A program made the position numbers and the translations under genes. This document shows, piece by piece, positions 9,092-16,304 of a stretch of DNA of 64,000 bases (the stretch's first letter is position 1; each line of letters starts with the position of its first letter). This DNA comes from Planctomycetota bacterium (lineage in GTDB: Bacteria > Planctomycetota > UBA1135 > GCA-002686595). The notes under the pieces are model-generated. The model was not told where the DNA came from, searched no databases, and saw only the letters and a program-made list of their open reading frames with translations. The stretch lies in contig JACKHT010000014.1 in the NCBI GenBank assembly GCA_020638855.1, positions 1-64,000 of the forward strand, in the 5' to 3' direction.

Positions 9092-9611
9092 CAATCGGAT
9101 CCGGGCAGAAATCGCGGCGGCCACAATCGTGGCAATACCTGCCCAGATACAGTGTATCCAACTCCCCCATCAACGCTTCGATGACCTCAGGGTCGTCGGT
9201 GAGCAGCCCCGCTTCGAAGTTGCGGCGACGCGGCGATTTGGCGCCGATTCCTGCGCCCGTCAGGTTGGCGGAGCCCACGTAGGCCATGCGGCCGTCGACT
9301 ACGATCACCTTCATGTGCATGCGCGGGCAAAGGATGCGCTCGAAGCGCTCGCTCTCAATCAGCGCGGGGAAGCGATCGAAGTCCTCACGAAAGGCTGGGC
9401 CTGGCTCCTTGGCGTGGATCAAACGGATCTCCACGCCTTGCAGAACCAAATCGGCAAACACCGACAGCAAGGGGATGAACTTTCCGCGCGGGCCCTCGAC
9501 GTGCACATCCTTGATGTCTGCGGTCGCGATCCAAAGGAAACGCTCAGCTCCCGCCAAGACCTGCTCGATCACCCGCGAGTAGTGCGCTTCGTTGAGGATC
9601 AATTCGTGCAT
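9087..9611 (-). CDS. Phospholipase D-like (PLDc) protein with one HKD motif
   Basis: A 174-residue protein with a single PLD phosphodiesterase domain. The HKD motif is H99-M-K101-V-I-V-V-D106-G, followed by the SAN triplet (Y-V-G-S-A-N-L-T-G) and a downstream Arg-Asn-Phe-Glu-Ala-Gly-Leu segment that usually contributes the catalytic Glu. Single-HKD members (nucleases such as Nuc/BfiL) act as homodimers. After the domain is a Cys/His cluster, CHDCGRRDFC, which could bind a metal. The ATG at 9611 is chosen because the family-like fold begins directly after it; an upstream extension to 9722 is low-complexity. No export signal is present. Substrate (DNA, RNA or lipid) cannot be told from sequence. 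The gene stands alone on the minus strand. Confidence 0.75.
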   Translation of the reverse strand: MHELILNEAHYSRVIEQVLAGAERFLWIATADIKDVHVEGPRGKFIPLLSVFADLVLQGVEIRLIHAKEPGPAFREDFDRFPALIESERFERILCPRMHMKVIVVDGRMAYVGSANLTGAGIGAKSPRRRNFEAGLLTDDPEVIEALMGELDTLYLGRYCHDCGRRDFCPDPIV

Positions 9612-9823
9612 GGAGGGCCCTGGGTGCTCGGACCCCATCATAGGGCCTGGACTTGCTACGCGCCCGGGAGCGAGGGACACCGGGAGACTGGCGCTCCAGG
9701 AAGGTCCAATCCATCCGCCCAAAAAACACGGCCTGGGCAGGCGCTACGACTCCCAAGCCGGTGGATAGCCCAATGGGCGGAAACCGCTGGCGGTCTCCAA
9801 AGCCTCGATCTCCGCCCCCCTGC

Positions 9824-10171
9824 TCACCCCGCCATCCCGTCGACGAACGGGGGCATCCGGCGGCGCCGGGTCTTGAGCCGGCTGATGCGCCGGGAAACGC
9901 TGGTGCGCAGCGAGTCGGCCGCTTTGGACAACGCCGATCCGGGCGACTCCATGGTCTCGTGCACCACGACATCCCCCCCAAGCTGGACGGTTGCCCGGAT
10001 GGTGCAGCGGATGTCCACCCCACCCCGAGGGCCGTTGATGTCCGCAAACTGCACGCGAACCCAACGAATCTGGTCGAGGTGGTGCCCGAGGGCGTCGGCC
10101 ATGCGCTTCTCCACGAACTCACGCAAACTGGCGGTCAACTCTAGGCCTTTGGTCCGAATCTCTAGGTTCAT
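9824..10171 (-). CDS. hpf: Ribosome hibernation promoting factor (HPF/RaiA family)
   Basis: A 115-residue short-form HPF/S30AE protein. It has the family beginning MNLEIRTKGLELTASLREFVEKRM, a central strand pair WVRVQFADINGPRGGVDIRC and a VVVHETMESPGSALSKAADSLRTSVSRRISRLK helix, with a basic C-terminal tail (KTRRRRM). It would bind the 30S decoding region and silence idle ribosomes in stress or stationary phase. There is no C-terminal dimerisation domain, so it is not the long form. GGAGG four bases before the ATG supports the start. It diverges from nhaR across 132 bases. Confidence 0.9.
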   Translation of the reverse strand: MNLEIRTKGLELTASLREFVEKRMADALGHHLDQIRWVRVQFADINGPRGGVDIRCTIRATVQLGGDVVVHETMESPGSALSKAADSLRTSVSRRISRLKTRRRRMPPFVDGMAG

Positions 10172-10279
10172 CTAGCCTCCATGAAGGGGGTGGGTGGTAC
10201 GCCAAGCCCCAGTGGCTTGACGGCTCCATTTTGGGTTGCCTCGGCAGGGACGATCAGGTAGCAATTAGGGCACCCCTAC

Positions 10280-10296
10280 CGTCGAAAATATCGACG
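10280..10296. promoter_or_regulatory. Putative NhaR operator (LysR T-N11-A box)
   Basis: CGTCGA-aaata-TCGACG is a perfect 17-base dyad containing the T-N11-A arrangement bound by LysR-family regulators (T at 10282, A at 10294). It ends 7 bases before the nhaR start codon and is well placed for autoregulation or for control of the divergent hpf gene. Confidence 0.55.
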
Positions 10297-10303
10297 CAAG
10301 ACC

Positions 10304-11194
10304 ATGTCCTGGCTCAACTACCACCACCTCTACTACTTCTGGACCGTGGTTCAGGAGGGCGGGATTGCCGCAGCCAGCCGGCGGCTGCACGTGGGCCGCC
10401 CCTCGATCAGCGCCCAGCTCAAGACCCTGGAAGCCGCCATTGGGAGCCCACTCCTGGAGCGGCGGGGGCGGCACCTGGCGCTGACCGATACGGGCGAGCT
10501 CGTCCATAGCTATGCCGAGGAGATCTTCCAACTCGGGGACGAATTGGCCAAGGTCGTGCGCGGGAAGGGCAAGGCGCGCCCCACGGCCCTCAAGGTCGGC
10601 ATCGCCGACGCGATGATGAAGCAGGCCGCGTTTCGCTGGCTCGCGCCGGTGCTCGAAGGACCCGAACCGATCACGCTGCGCTGCAGCGAGGCGCCCCCCT
10701 TGCAACTGTTCGCCGCGTTGGCCGTACACGACTTGGATTTGGTCCTGTCCGACGTACCCCCGACGCCCCAGCTCGACCTGCGCCTCAACAGCCACCTGAT
10801 CGAGGAGTCGCCGGTCGGGATGTTCGCGGCGAAATCCTTGGCCGAGTCACTCGCGGGCGCCTTCCCCCGCAACCTGGATGGGGCCAAGTTCCTTATGCCC
10901 GCGCGCACCAGCGCGCTCCGCCAGAGCCTCGAAGCTTGGCTCGAACGCACCGACTTGCGCCCACAGATCGTCGCCGAATTCGAGGACAGCGCCCTGATGA
11001 AGCGCTTTGGCGAGGCCGGACTTGGGGCCTTCCCCGCCCCCATGAACTTGCGCGACGACTTGGAGCGTCAATACGGTGCGGTCTGCCTGGGGGTCATGGC
11101 CGGAGTCACGGATCGCTGCTACGCGATCTCGGCCATGCGCAAGCACGGGCACCCGGTGGTGGCGGCGATTTTGGAACAGGCCCAAGGCCACTAG
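10304..11194 (+). CDS. nhaR: LysR-family regulator NhaR
   Basis: A 296-residue LysR-type transcription factor. The opening MSWLNYHHLYYFWTVVQEGG and the winged-HTH segment IAAASRRLHVGRPSISAQLKTLE are characteristic of NhaR, the sodium-responsive activator of the Na+/H+ antiporter gene nhaA. The C-terminal effector domain spans about residues 90-290. In enterobacteria nhaR sits beside nhaA; here the only nhaA lies about 15 kb away. A perfect T-N11-A palindrome sits directly before the start codon. Identification as NhaR rather than a generic LysR rests on the N-terminal motif and full-length similarity by eye, and is fairly secure. Confidence 0.88.
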   Translation: MSWLNYHHLYYFWTVVQEGGIAAASRRLHVGRPSISAQLKTLEAAIGSPLLERRGRHLALTDTGELVHSYAEEIFQLGDELAKVVRGKGKARPTALKVGIADAMMKQAAFRWLAPVLEGPEPITLRCSEAPPLQLFAALAVHDLDLVLSDVPPTPQLDLRLNSHLIEESPVGMFAAKSLAESLAGAFPRNLDGAKFLMPARTSALRQSLEAWLERTDLRPQIVAEFEDSALMKRFGEAGLGAFPAPMNLRDDLERQYGAVCLGVMAGVTDRCYAISAMRKHGHPVVAAILEQAQGH

Positions 11195-11370
11195 GCTTCC
11201 CCCTTCCCATCCCAGCTCCCACCTCCCGAGACATGCTCCCCCCGCTGGACCCGACCCACTCCCAGCCTCCCCGAAACTCGAATGGACACCGGAGCTGGCC
11301 CAATGCCAACCAGGGTTCCCGCAACGCCGGGCCATCGGTTCCAATGGGGCCCATGATCGTTGAGGACCCC

Positions 11371-12870
11371 ATGGCAGCGACTCGGCGCGGGCAGCGAGGG
11401 CTCCCCGAGTGCCTCGTTCCTTGGCTGGCGCGCGCCCTTTGGCTAACCGCCATGATGCTGGCGCTTCCTTGGTCAGGCCGGGCCTTTGCGCAAGAAGTCC
11501 AAGAGACCCACTACCCCAGCGGCGAGCTCAAGGAACGCTACGAAACCAACGAAGCGGGCCAAAAGGCCGGGCTGTACGAACGCTTTCGCACCGACGGCAC
11601 GCTCGAAGAACGGGCGCAATACAAAGCGGACCAGCTGGACGGGCTGCGGACCCAGTTCGACGCCGCCGGGCGGCTCGAGGTCGAGAGCCACTACTCGCGC
11701 GGCCTGCGCTTTGGCTCGTGGGTCAAATACCAGGAGGGCTCGGTGGTCTTGAAGGCGCGCTACGAGAAAGACCAGCTCAACGGACGCTTCGAACGCTTCC
11801 TGCCCGACGGACGCAGGCTCTTGCAAGCGCAGTACAAAAAGGGCTTGCTCGATGGCAAGTACATCGAATCCAAGCCCGACGCGCATTGGGAGCGCAACGC
11901 CAAATACAAAGCCGGTGTTCTAGACGGCAAAGCGACCATCGAAATCGCAGGCAAGGTCCAGAGCCAGCGCACCTGGAAGAACGGCCGCTTGGTCGACCTC
12001 GATGGCATCGTTCCCTATCCGTTGGCGCTCGATGCCCTGACCGCTGAGTTGGCCGAAGCCAGCCGCGTGGGGCCCATCGACCCACAAGACCCACAATCGG
12101 CCGATCGGCAGGGAGAATTGGCCCGGCTCAAGGCCTACCGCGCGTTGTGCCGCATCCCTTGGAAGGACCTCACGCTCAACCCCGAATGGAACGCCCTGTG
12201 CGATGCCGCGGGCGAACTGTGCAAGGCGATCGGTCACCTCGACCACACGCCGAGCCAGCCCCCCGGAATGGACGACAAGGCCTATGCGCGCGGCTACCAA
12301 GGCACCAGCAACAGCAACCTCTCGAGCGGAGGGCTGCGCGGTTCGGTCGACTCCTACATGAACGATTCCGACCCCAGCAACATCGATCGCATTGGGCACC
12401 GGCGCTGGTGCCTCAACCCGAACATGGCCAAGACAGGCTTCGGCTCGGCGGGCCAATGGGCGGCCATGTGGTCCATGGACTCAAGCGGCCCCGGCGCACG
12501 CGGCTTGACCAGCGTGATGTACCCGCCCCCCGGCTACGTACCCAGCGACATGTTCGGGCCGCGGCATGCCTGGAGCATCCACCTGCTCAGCGGGCGCGTG
12601 CCCACGAGCAAGGACGCGATCGAAGTGACCATGCATCGGCTCGACGAGAACTTTCTGCCCGCGGGCGACGCTCTCCAGCTCGATTGGAAGGACCTGGGAG
12701 GCGGAGGGTATGGGGGCTCCCCCTGCATCGTCTTCCGCCCCGAATCGATCGAAGTCCGCCCCGGATCGCGCTACGCCATCCAGATCAGCCTCGACCAAGG
12801 CAAGTCGATCGCCTTCGACTACCTGGTGGAGTTCTGCGCCCCTACCCGTGAGCCGCGCCAAAGGCGCTGA
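11371..12870 (+). CDS. Secreted MORN-variant repeat protein with CAP-like C-terminal domain
   Basis: About 499 residues. The N-terminus is a signal peptide (basic start, hydrophobic core LTAMMLALPW, likely cleavage after AFA at residue 40). Residues about 42-190 hold at least five MORN-variant repeats of the form G-x-x-x-x-x-Y-x-x-G-x-x-x-G-x-x-x-x-F-x-x-D-G (for example QYKADQLDGLRTQFDAAGRL and RYEKDQLNGRFERFLPDGRR). The C-terminal half looks like a CAP/SCP-type domain: WNALCDAAGELCKAIGHLDH, SVDSYMNDSDPSNIDRIGHR, RWCLNPNMAKTGFG. It is probably periplasmic or surface-exposed. The start at 11371 is favoured by GAGG five bases upstream and by the signal peptide; two earlier in-frame ATGs exist. 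MORN repeats are secure; the CAP assignment is moderate. Function is unknown. Confidence 0.7.
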   Translation: MAATRRGQRGLPECLVPWLARALWLTAMMLALPWSGRAFAQEVQETHYPSGELKERYETNEAGQKAGLYERFRTDGTLEERAQYKADQLDGLRTQFDAAGRLEVESHYSRGLRFGSWVKYQEGSVVLKARYEKDQLNGRFERFLPDGRRLLQAQYKKGLLDGKYIESKPDAHWERNAKYKAGVLDGKATIEIAGKVQSQRTWKNGRLVDLDGIVPYPLALDALTAELAEASRVGPIDPQDPQSADRQGELARLKAYRALCRIPWKDLTLNPEWNALCDAAGELCKAIGHLDHTPSQPPGMDDKAYARGYQGTSNSNLSSGGLRGSVDSYMNDSDPSNIDRIGHRRWCLNPNMAKTGFGSAGQWAAMWSMDSSGPGARGLTSVMYPPPGYVPSDMFGPRHAWSIHLLSGRVPTSKDAIEVTMHRLDENFLPAGDALQLDWKDLGGGGYGGSPCIVFRPESIEVRPGSRYAIQISLDQGKSIAFDYLVEFCAPTREPRQRR

Positions 12871-12890
12871 TCCGCGCCCCCCGATCAGCG
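12865..12890. terminator. Bidirectional hairpin overlapping two convergent stop codons
   Basis: CGCTGATC (12865-12872) pairs perfectly with GATCAGCG (12883-12890) across a 10-base C-rich loop. The stem contains the stop codon of the plus-strand MORN/CAP gene and that of the minus-strand membrane protein. No T-tract follows, so termination is plausible but unproven. Confidence 0.5.
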
Positions 12891-13544
12891 CAACGAATTC
12901 ACGATCGTTCGCCAAACCTCGACGTAGGCATTGCCCCAAGAATCGGCCCGCAGGAACGTCGTGGGATCATTCGGTTGCCCAATGAAGGGGCGCAGCATCC
13001 AAGCAAGTTGGATGGTGACGAACCAAAACAACGTCAACCAGGCAAACAAGGCCACCCGGTGCCGCGGGTTGCGCTGGATGAGCGTGCGATAGTTGCGCGC
13101 GAGCACAATCTGGCCGCCAAGGCTGGCGAACAGGAACATCACGCCGTTGAGCGCTTTGGCGAACGCGTACTGGTCGGTTCCCGAGTAAAGCACCAGGGTG
13201 ATCGGCCCCAGACTCGCCAGGCACACCGCAACGGCCGCTTGGCTCGACGCGATGCCGCGCAGGGCTTGCCCAAAATCCTCGCGCAAACCGAGCAGGTTGT
13301 TGATCACATAGAAACTGGGGATGCAAAACAACCCTCCGGCCGAGATCAGGAGCGGTGTCTTGATCGCGGAAATCAGACACTGCAGCGGACGCAACCCAAA
13401 GCTCCCCATGCACGCCCCATAGGCCACGCCCCCGAGCGCCACCCAGGCAAGGCAACGGCGAACCGAAGTCGGAGCGAGCGAGCCCTGCCCGACCTCGACT
13501 TCGAGCAACGCTCGCACCCCCATCGACTCCAGCTTCGCGCTCAC
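12885..13544 (-). CDS. Polytopic membrane protein, paralogue of its upstream neighbour
   Basis: A 219-residue protein with about five hydrophobic segments, including LAWVALGGVAYGACMGSFGL, LLISAGGLFCIPSFYVINNLL and VALFAWLTLFWFVTIQLAWM. No known enzymatic motif was recognised. The tail QLAWMLRPFIGQPNDPTTFLR is nearly the same as the tail of the next protein upstream (QMGWVLRPFLGDPDQPFELFR), and the loop before the second span is also alike, so the two are tandem paralogues. It starts with GTG overlapping the upstream stop by four bases (GTGA), indicating translational coupling and probably a heteromeric complex. The family is known to me only as an uncharacterised bacterial membrane protein type with this C-terminal motif. 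Confidence 0.75.
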   Translation of the reverse strand: MSAKLESMGVRALLEVEVGQGSLAPTSVRRCLAWVALGGVAYGACMGSFGLRPLQCLISAIKTPLLISAGGLFCIPSFYVINNLLGLREDFGQALRGIASSQAAVAVCLASLGPITLVLYSGTDQYAFAKALNGVMFLFASLGGQIVLARNYRTLIQRNPRHRVALFAWLTLFWFVTIQLAWMLRPFIGQPNDPTTFLRADSWGNAYVEVWRTIVNSLR

Positions 13545-14365
13545 GACAGCAGGCGACCGAGCGCGGTGAAGACCGCCTCAAGGAAGTTGGAGCTCCGCGC
13601 GCGGAACAACTCGAAAGGCTGATCAGGATCCCCAAGGAATGGGCGCAAGACCCAGCCCATTTGGCTCCCCACGATGCCAAACAGCACGCACCATCCGACG
13701 ATCAGGCGCCGCGTGCGTTGGGTCGCCAAATGGCTTTGCCTTTGCTCTATGAGCCCCACCGTCTTCTTGATCAACGAGTCGTGGAAAGCGTCCGGCGTCT
13801 TGGATTCCGCTTCCGCTGGGGCGGGCTCAAGCTCGCCCGTTTCGTGACTCTCCGCTCCTGTTTGGCCCAACCACCTGCGCAGCGCCCGGTTGAGGAAGGT
13901 CAACCCCGCCAGCCCCGCGATGGCAAAGATCAAGACGTTGAGTAGCTTCATGAACGGGTAGCTGTCGGTCGAAAGCGTGAAGAACGCCAGGATTGGTCCA
14001 AAGCTCGCCAGCAAGGCCAAGTCGACCGTAATCGCCACCAACAACAGTCGCGCGGTCTGCGCCGCCCCGAGGCGCGTCCGTGCCAGCGCACTCAACACGT
14101 ACAGCGACGGGAAGGTGATCAGCAGAGTCAGCAAGAACAGCAACGGGACCTTGACCATCGAGGAGAGCATCTGCAGCAGCGCAGCTCCCGTGTGATCCCA
14201 GGACAGCAAGGCAAACAACCCCATCATCAACCCATAGGTCGCTCCCAAAAGCACTGCCAAGCGGACAAGGGTCCGAATCGGCACCTGGATTTTGCCATCC
14301 TGGATGTGCTCCACATCGGTGTAGCCACCTCGCAAAAGGGCATCGAGGGTGCGGAGGAGATTCAT
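13541..14365 (-). CDS. Polytopic membrane protein with RPF-x-G-x-P motif (tandem paralogue)
   Basis: A 274-residue integral membrane protein. A soluble N-terminus (LRTLDALLRGGYTDVEHIQD) is followed by about five spans. A hydrophilic insertion of about 45 residues (rich in Glu and Ala, near 175-215) is absent from the downstream paralogue, and the conserved tail has the sequence LRPFLGDPDQPFELFR. GGAG about five bases before the ATG supports the start. It forms a two-gene unit with the GTG-started paralogue behind it. The promoter side is occupied by a telomere-like G-rich repeat. Function is unknown; a transport or signalling membrane complex is the most that can be inferred. Confidence 0.75.
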   Translation of the reverse strand: MNLLRTLDALLRGGYTDVEHIQDGKIQVPIRTLVRLAVLLGATYGLMMGLFALLSWDHTGAALLQMLSSMVKVPLLFLLTLLITFPSLYVLSALARTRLGAAQTARLLLVAITVDLALLASFGPILAFFTLSTDSYPFMKLLNVLIFAIAGLAGLTFLNRALRRWLGQTGAESHETGELEPAPAEAESKTPDAFHDSLIKKTVGLIEQRQSHLATQRTRRLIVGWCVLFGIVGSQMGWVLRPFLGDPDQPFELFRARSSNFLEAVFTALGRLLS

Positions 14366-14375
14366 GGGCTGGGCA

Positions 14376-14454
14376 AAGGGTAGGGTGGGTTAGGGTTGGG
14401 TGGGTTAGGGTAGGGTCGGGTAGGGTCGGGTAGATTCGGGTCGGGTCGGGTCGG
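14376..14454. repeat. Telomere-like G-rich repeat (GGGTTA / GGGTA / GGGTC)
   Basis: About 79 bases made of GGGTN(N) units on the plus strand with more than ten G-triplets, starting 11 bases upstream of the minus-strand membrane-protein start. Such spacing can form G-quadruplexes on the plus (template) strand. The rest of the 341-base gap 14366-14706 holds no supportable gene beyond the leader of the DUF2892 gene. Confidence 0.85.
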
Positions 14455-14706
14455 CACCGAATGGAGGGTTCAGTGGGCAGTGTAGCCCCAGGCACGCGCG
14501 GGCCGGCCCCCCCCCGCATGGGTCTTGCCCGGGTAGGCCGAAATGGAGACGCAAGTTCGAGAGCCAAGCGGCCTGCGGCCTTACCTCACCAGTTCCTGCC
14601 CGAATCGGGAACCTCCTTATGTAGCGGAGCCCTAAGAACCTGTCAGACTCTGGGCGCCTGCTTGCGCGGCAAGTGTGCCCCCCCAACCCCAACTACCTCG
14701 CTCAAA

Positions 14707-14910
14707 ATGACCGCCCAACGCTGGACCATGACCATTGCAGGACTGTTCGTCCTGATCAGCCTCGGCCTCGCCCAATGGCAGGGCACGATCGACCTAACAA
14801 AAATGAGCTGGCTTTGGTTCACAGCCTTCGTGGGCGCCAACTTGTTTCAGTCCGGGCTGACGAATTTCTGCCCGCTGACCAGGATCCTCAAGGCCGCTGG
14901 CGTCAAGTAG
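14707..14910 (+). CDS. DUF2892 (YgaP-type) small membrane protein
   Basis: A 67-residue protein with two membrane spans (MTIAGLFVLISLGLA and LWFTAFVGANLFQSGLT) and the family end FCPLTRILKAAGVK. It matches the DUF2892 family, whose members form inner-membrane domains attached to rhodanese YgaP or stand alone beside sulfur-handling genes. Here it is alone, with no rhodanese domain. The ATG at 14707 is chosen because the family starts a few residues before the first span; a longer frame from 14461 lacks resemblance. It is convergent with the efflux operon, with a hairpin between. Role unknown. Confidence 0.85.
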   Translation: MTAQRWTMTIAGLFVLISLGLAQWQGTIDLTKMSWLWFTAFVGANLFQSGLTNFCPLTRILKAAGVK

Positions 14911-14917
14911 CCACAGC

Positions 14918-14932
14918 CGAAGGCGTCCTTCG
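14918..14932. terminator. Perfect hairpin between convergent genes
   Basis: CGAAGG-cgt-CCTTCG, a 6-bp perfect stem with a 3-base loop, lies between the DUF2892 stop and the end of the RND outer-membrane factor gene. No T-tract is present. It is a possible bidirectional terminator. Confidence 0.4.
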
Positions 14933-14939
14933 ACCAGGT

Positions 14940-16304
14940 CTACCGCTCGAGATCGCTCGCCGGGAGCGATTCGGGCGCGAGTTTGGTTGGAACGGAGTAG
15001 GAACCCAAGGCCGCTTCGAGCTGCACGCGCGCAGCGGCCAGGGCGGCCTGCGCGTCGAGTAGCCGGATTTGTTCTTGGACCGCGTCGCGGCGCGCGCTGA
15101 GCATCTCACGGAAACTCACTTCCCCCGCACGGAAAAGCTCCACCGTTTGGATGGCCAACTCATCGCGTTGCTCAGCCAAGGGTTGGGCGTACTCCTCGAG
15201 ATAGCTGCGCGCGGCACGGAACGCTGCCTCGGCGCGACACACCTCGCTCGCGACTTGGTTGGCAGCCCGCCGCATTTCGGCCGCAGCCCCAAGCAACGCA
15301 GCGTTTTGAGCCGCCAAGGCATCCTTGCCCGTATCGAACACCGGGAGCTCCACGCCCAAGGTGCCAACGAGCGTCGGCTTGCCGCTCTCGGTGCGATAAC
15401 CCAGGTTGACCCGCGGTAGGAAGCGCAAGCCCGAAGCCTCCAAGTGCAGGCGTTCGAGCTGCGCTTGGTAACGCGCTTTGGCAGCCACCAATTCGGGTCG
15501 CTGGTCGGCTGCGGTGCGCAGCATGCCTTCCAAATCGAAGGCCTCGAAGTCGGTGACGGGCGCCGGGGGATCGGCCAGGGTCAGCTCAACGGGCCGCTCG
15601 AATCCCAAGGCAAATGCCAACTCCAATTCCAGCACGCGGGCATCGGTGCGCGCATGGGCCCATTCGGCCTGGACCGCGAGCACCTCCGTGTCGGCTTTCT
15701 GTTGGTCGACTTGGGCCAGCAAGCCGGCGGCAATCAGGTCACCGGTGGCCTCGCGATCCTGCCGGGCCAGCGCGAGTTGGTCTTCGATTCGATCCACCCG
15801 TTCGCGCGCAAACCAGAGCTGGTCATAGGCCAGCGATACCGCTGCGGCGATCGACTGGCGGTCGACCGCGAGGCTGGCCTCTTCCGCCAAGGCATCGAAG
15901 TTGGCCGCCGCTTGCTTGCGGCGTCGACCGGCCAACGCCTCGAGGGCGTAGGCCAGACTCGATGTTTGCACAAACGGCCTGGCGTGGTTGTGGAACGCAT
16001 CGATCTCCTCGAAGGCGAGCTCCAAGTCCGGGTTGGGCAAGCGGCCAGCCTGGCTCAAGGCGGCCTGGGCGGCCCGCGTACGCGCCTGCCAGGCCGCTGC
16101 GTTGGGCGCGCTGCGCAGGGCAAGGTCGATGCACGCGGCCTTGCCCAGGGGCTGGGCCGCATCCAGCTCGCTCCAACCGGGGTCCAACACGGGTTCTTGC
16201 ACACTGCGGCAGGCAGCCAGCACGAGCACTCCGGCGCCAATGACTTGGAACATGGTCGATTGGAGCTTGGTGGCTAGGAACTCGATCCAGCGGAACTTAG
16301 ACAT
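14940..16304 (-). CDS. TolC-family outer membrane factor (RND efflux system 1)
   Basis: A 454-residue outer-membrane channel lipoprotein of the TolC/CzcC type, the exit duct of the efflux system encoded just upstream. A long N-region leads to a lipobox (GAGVLVLAAC), then alternating long helices rich in Ala, Gln and Glu that form the coiled-coil barrel (for example ALAAQNAALLGAAAEMRRAANQ). The start at 16304 is fixed by AGGAGG eight bases upstream. It overlaps the pump gene by eight bases. An internal ATG at 16253 would give a tighter lipoprotein signal but lacks a ribosome-binding site. It is third in an adaptor-pump-channel operon. Confidence 0.88.
   Translation of the reverse strand: MSKFRWIEFLATKLQSTMFQVIGAGVLVLAACRSVQEPVLDPGWSELDAAQPLGKAACIDLALRSAPNAAAWQARTRAAQAALSQAGRLPNPDLELAFEEIDAFHNHARPFVQTSSLAYALEALAGRRRKQAAANFDALAEEASLAVDRQSIAAAVSLAYDQLWFARERVDRIEDQLALARQDREATGDLIAAGLLAQVDQQKADTEVLAVQAEWAHARTDARVLELELAFALGFERPVELTLADPPAPVTDFEAFDLEGMLRTAADQRPELVAAKARYQAQLERLHLEASGLRFLPRVNLGYRTESGKPTLVGTLGVELPVFDTGKDALAAQNAALLGAAAEMRRAANQVASEVCRAEAAFRAARSYLEEYAQPLAEQRDELAIQTVELFRAGEVSFREMLSARRDAVQEQIRLLDAQAALAAARVQLEAALGSYSVPTKLAPESLPASDLER

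Noticed and set aside
14461..14706. N-terminal extension of the DUF2892 protein
   Set aside because: The extension is Arg/Pro-rich, unlike the family, and would run through the intergenic leader.
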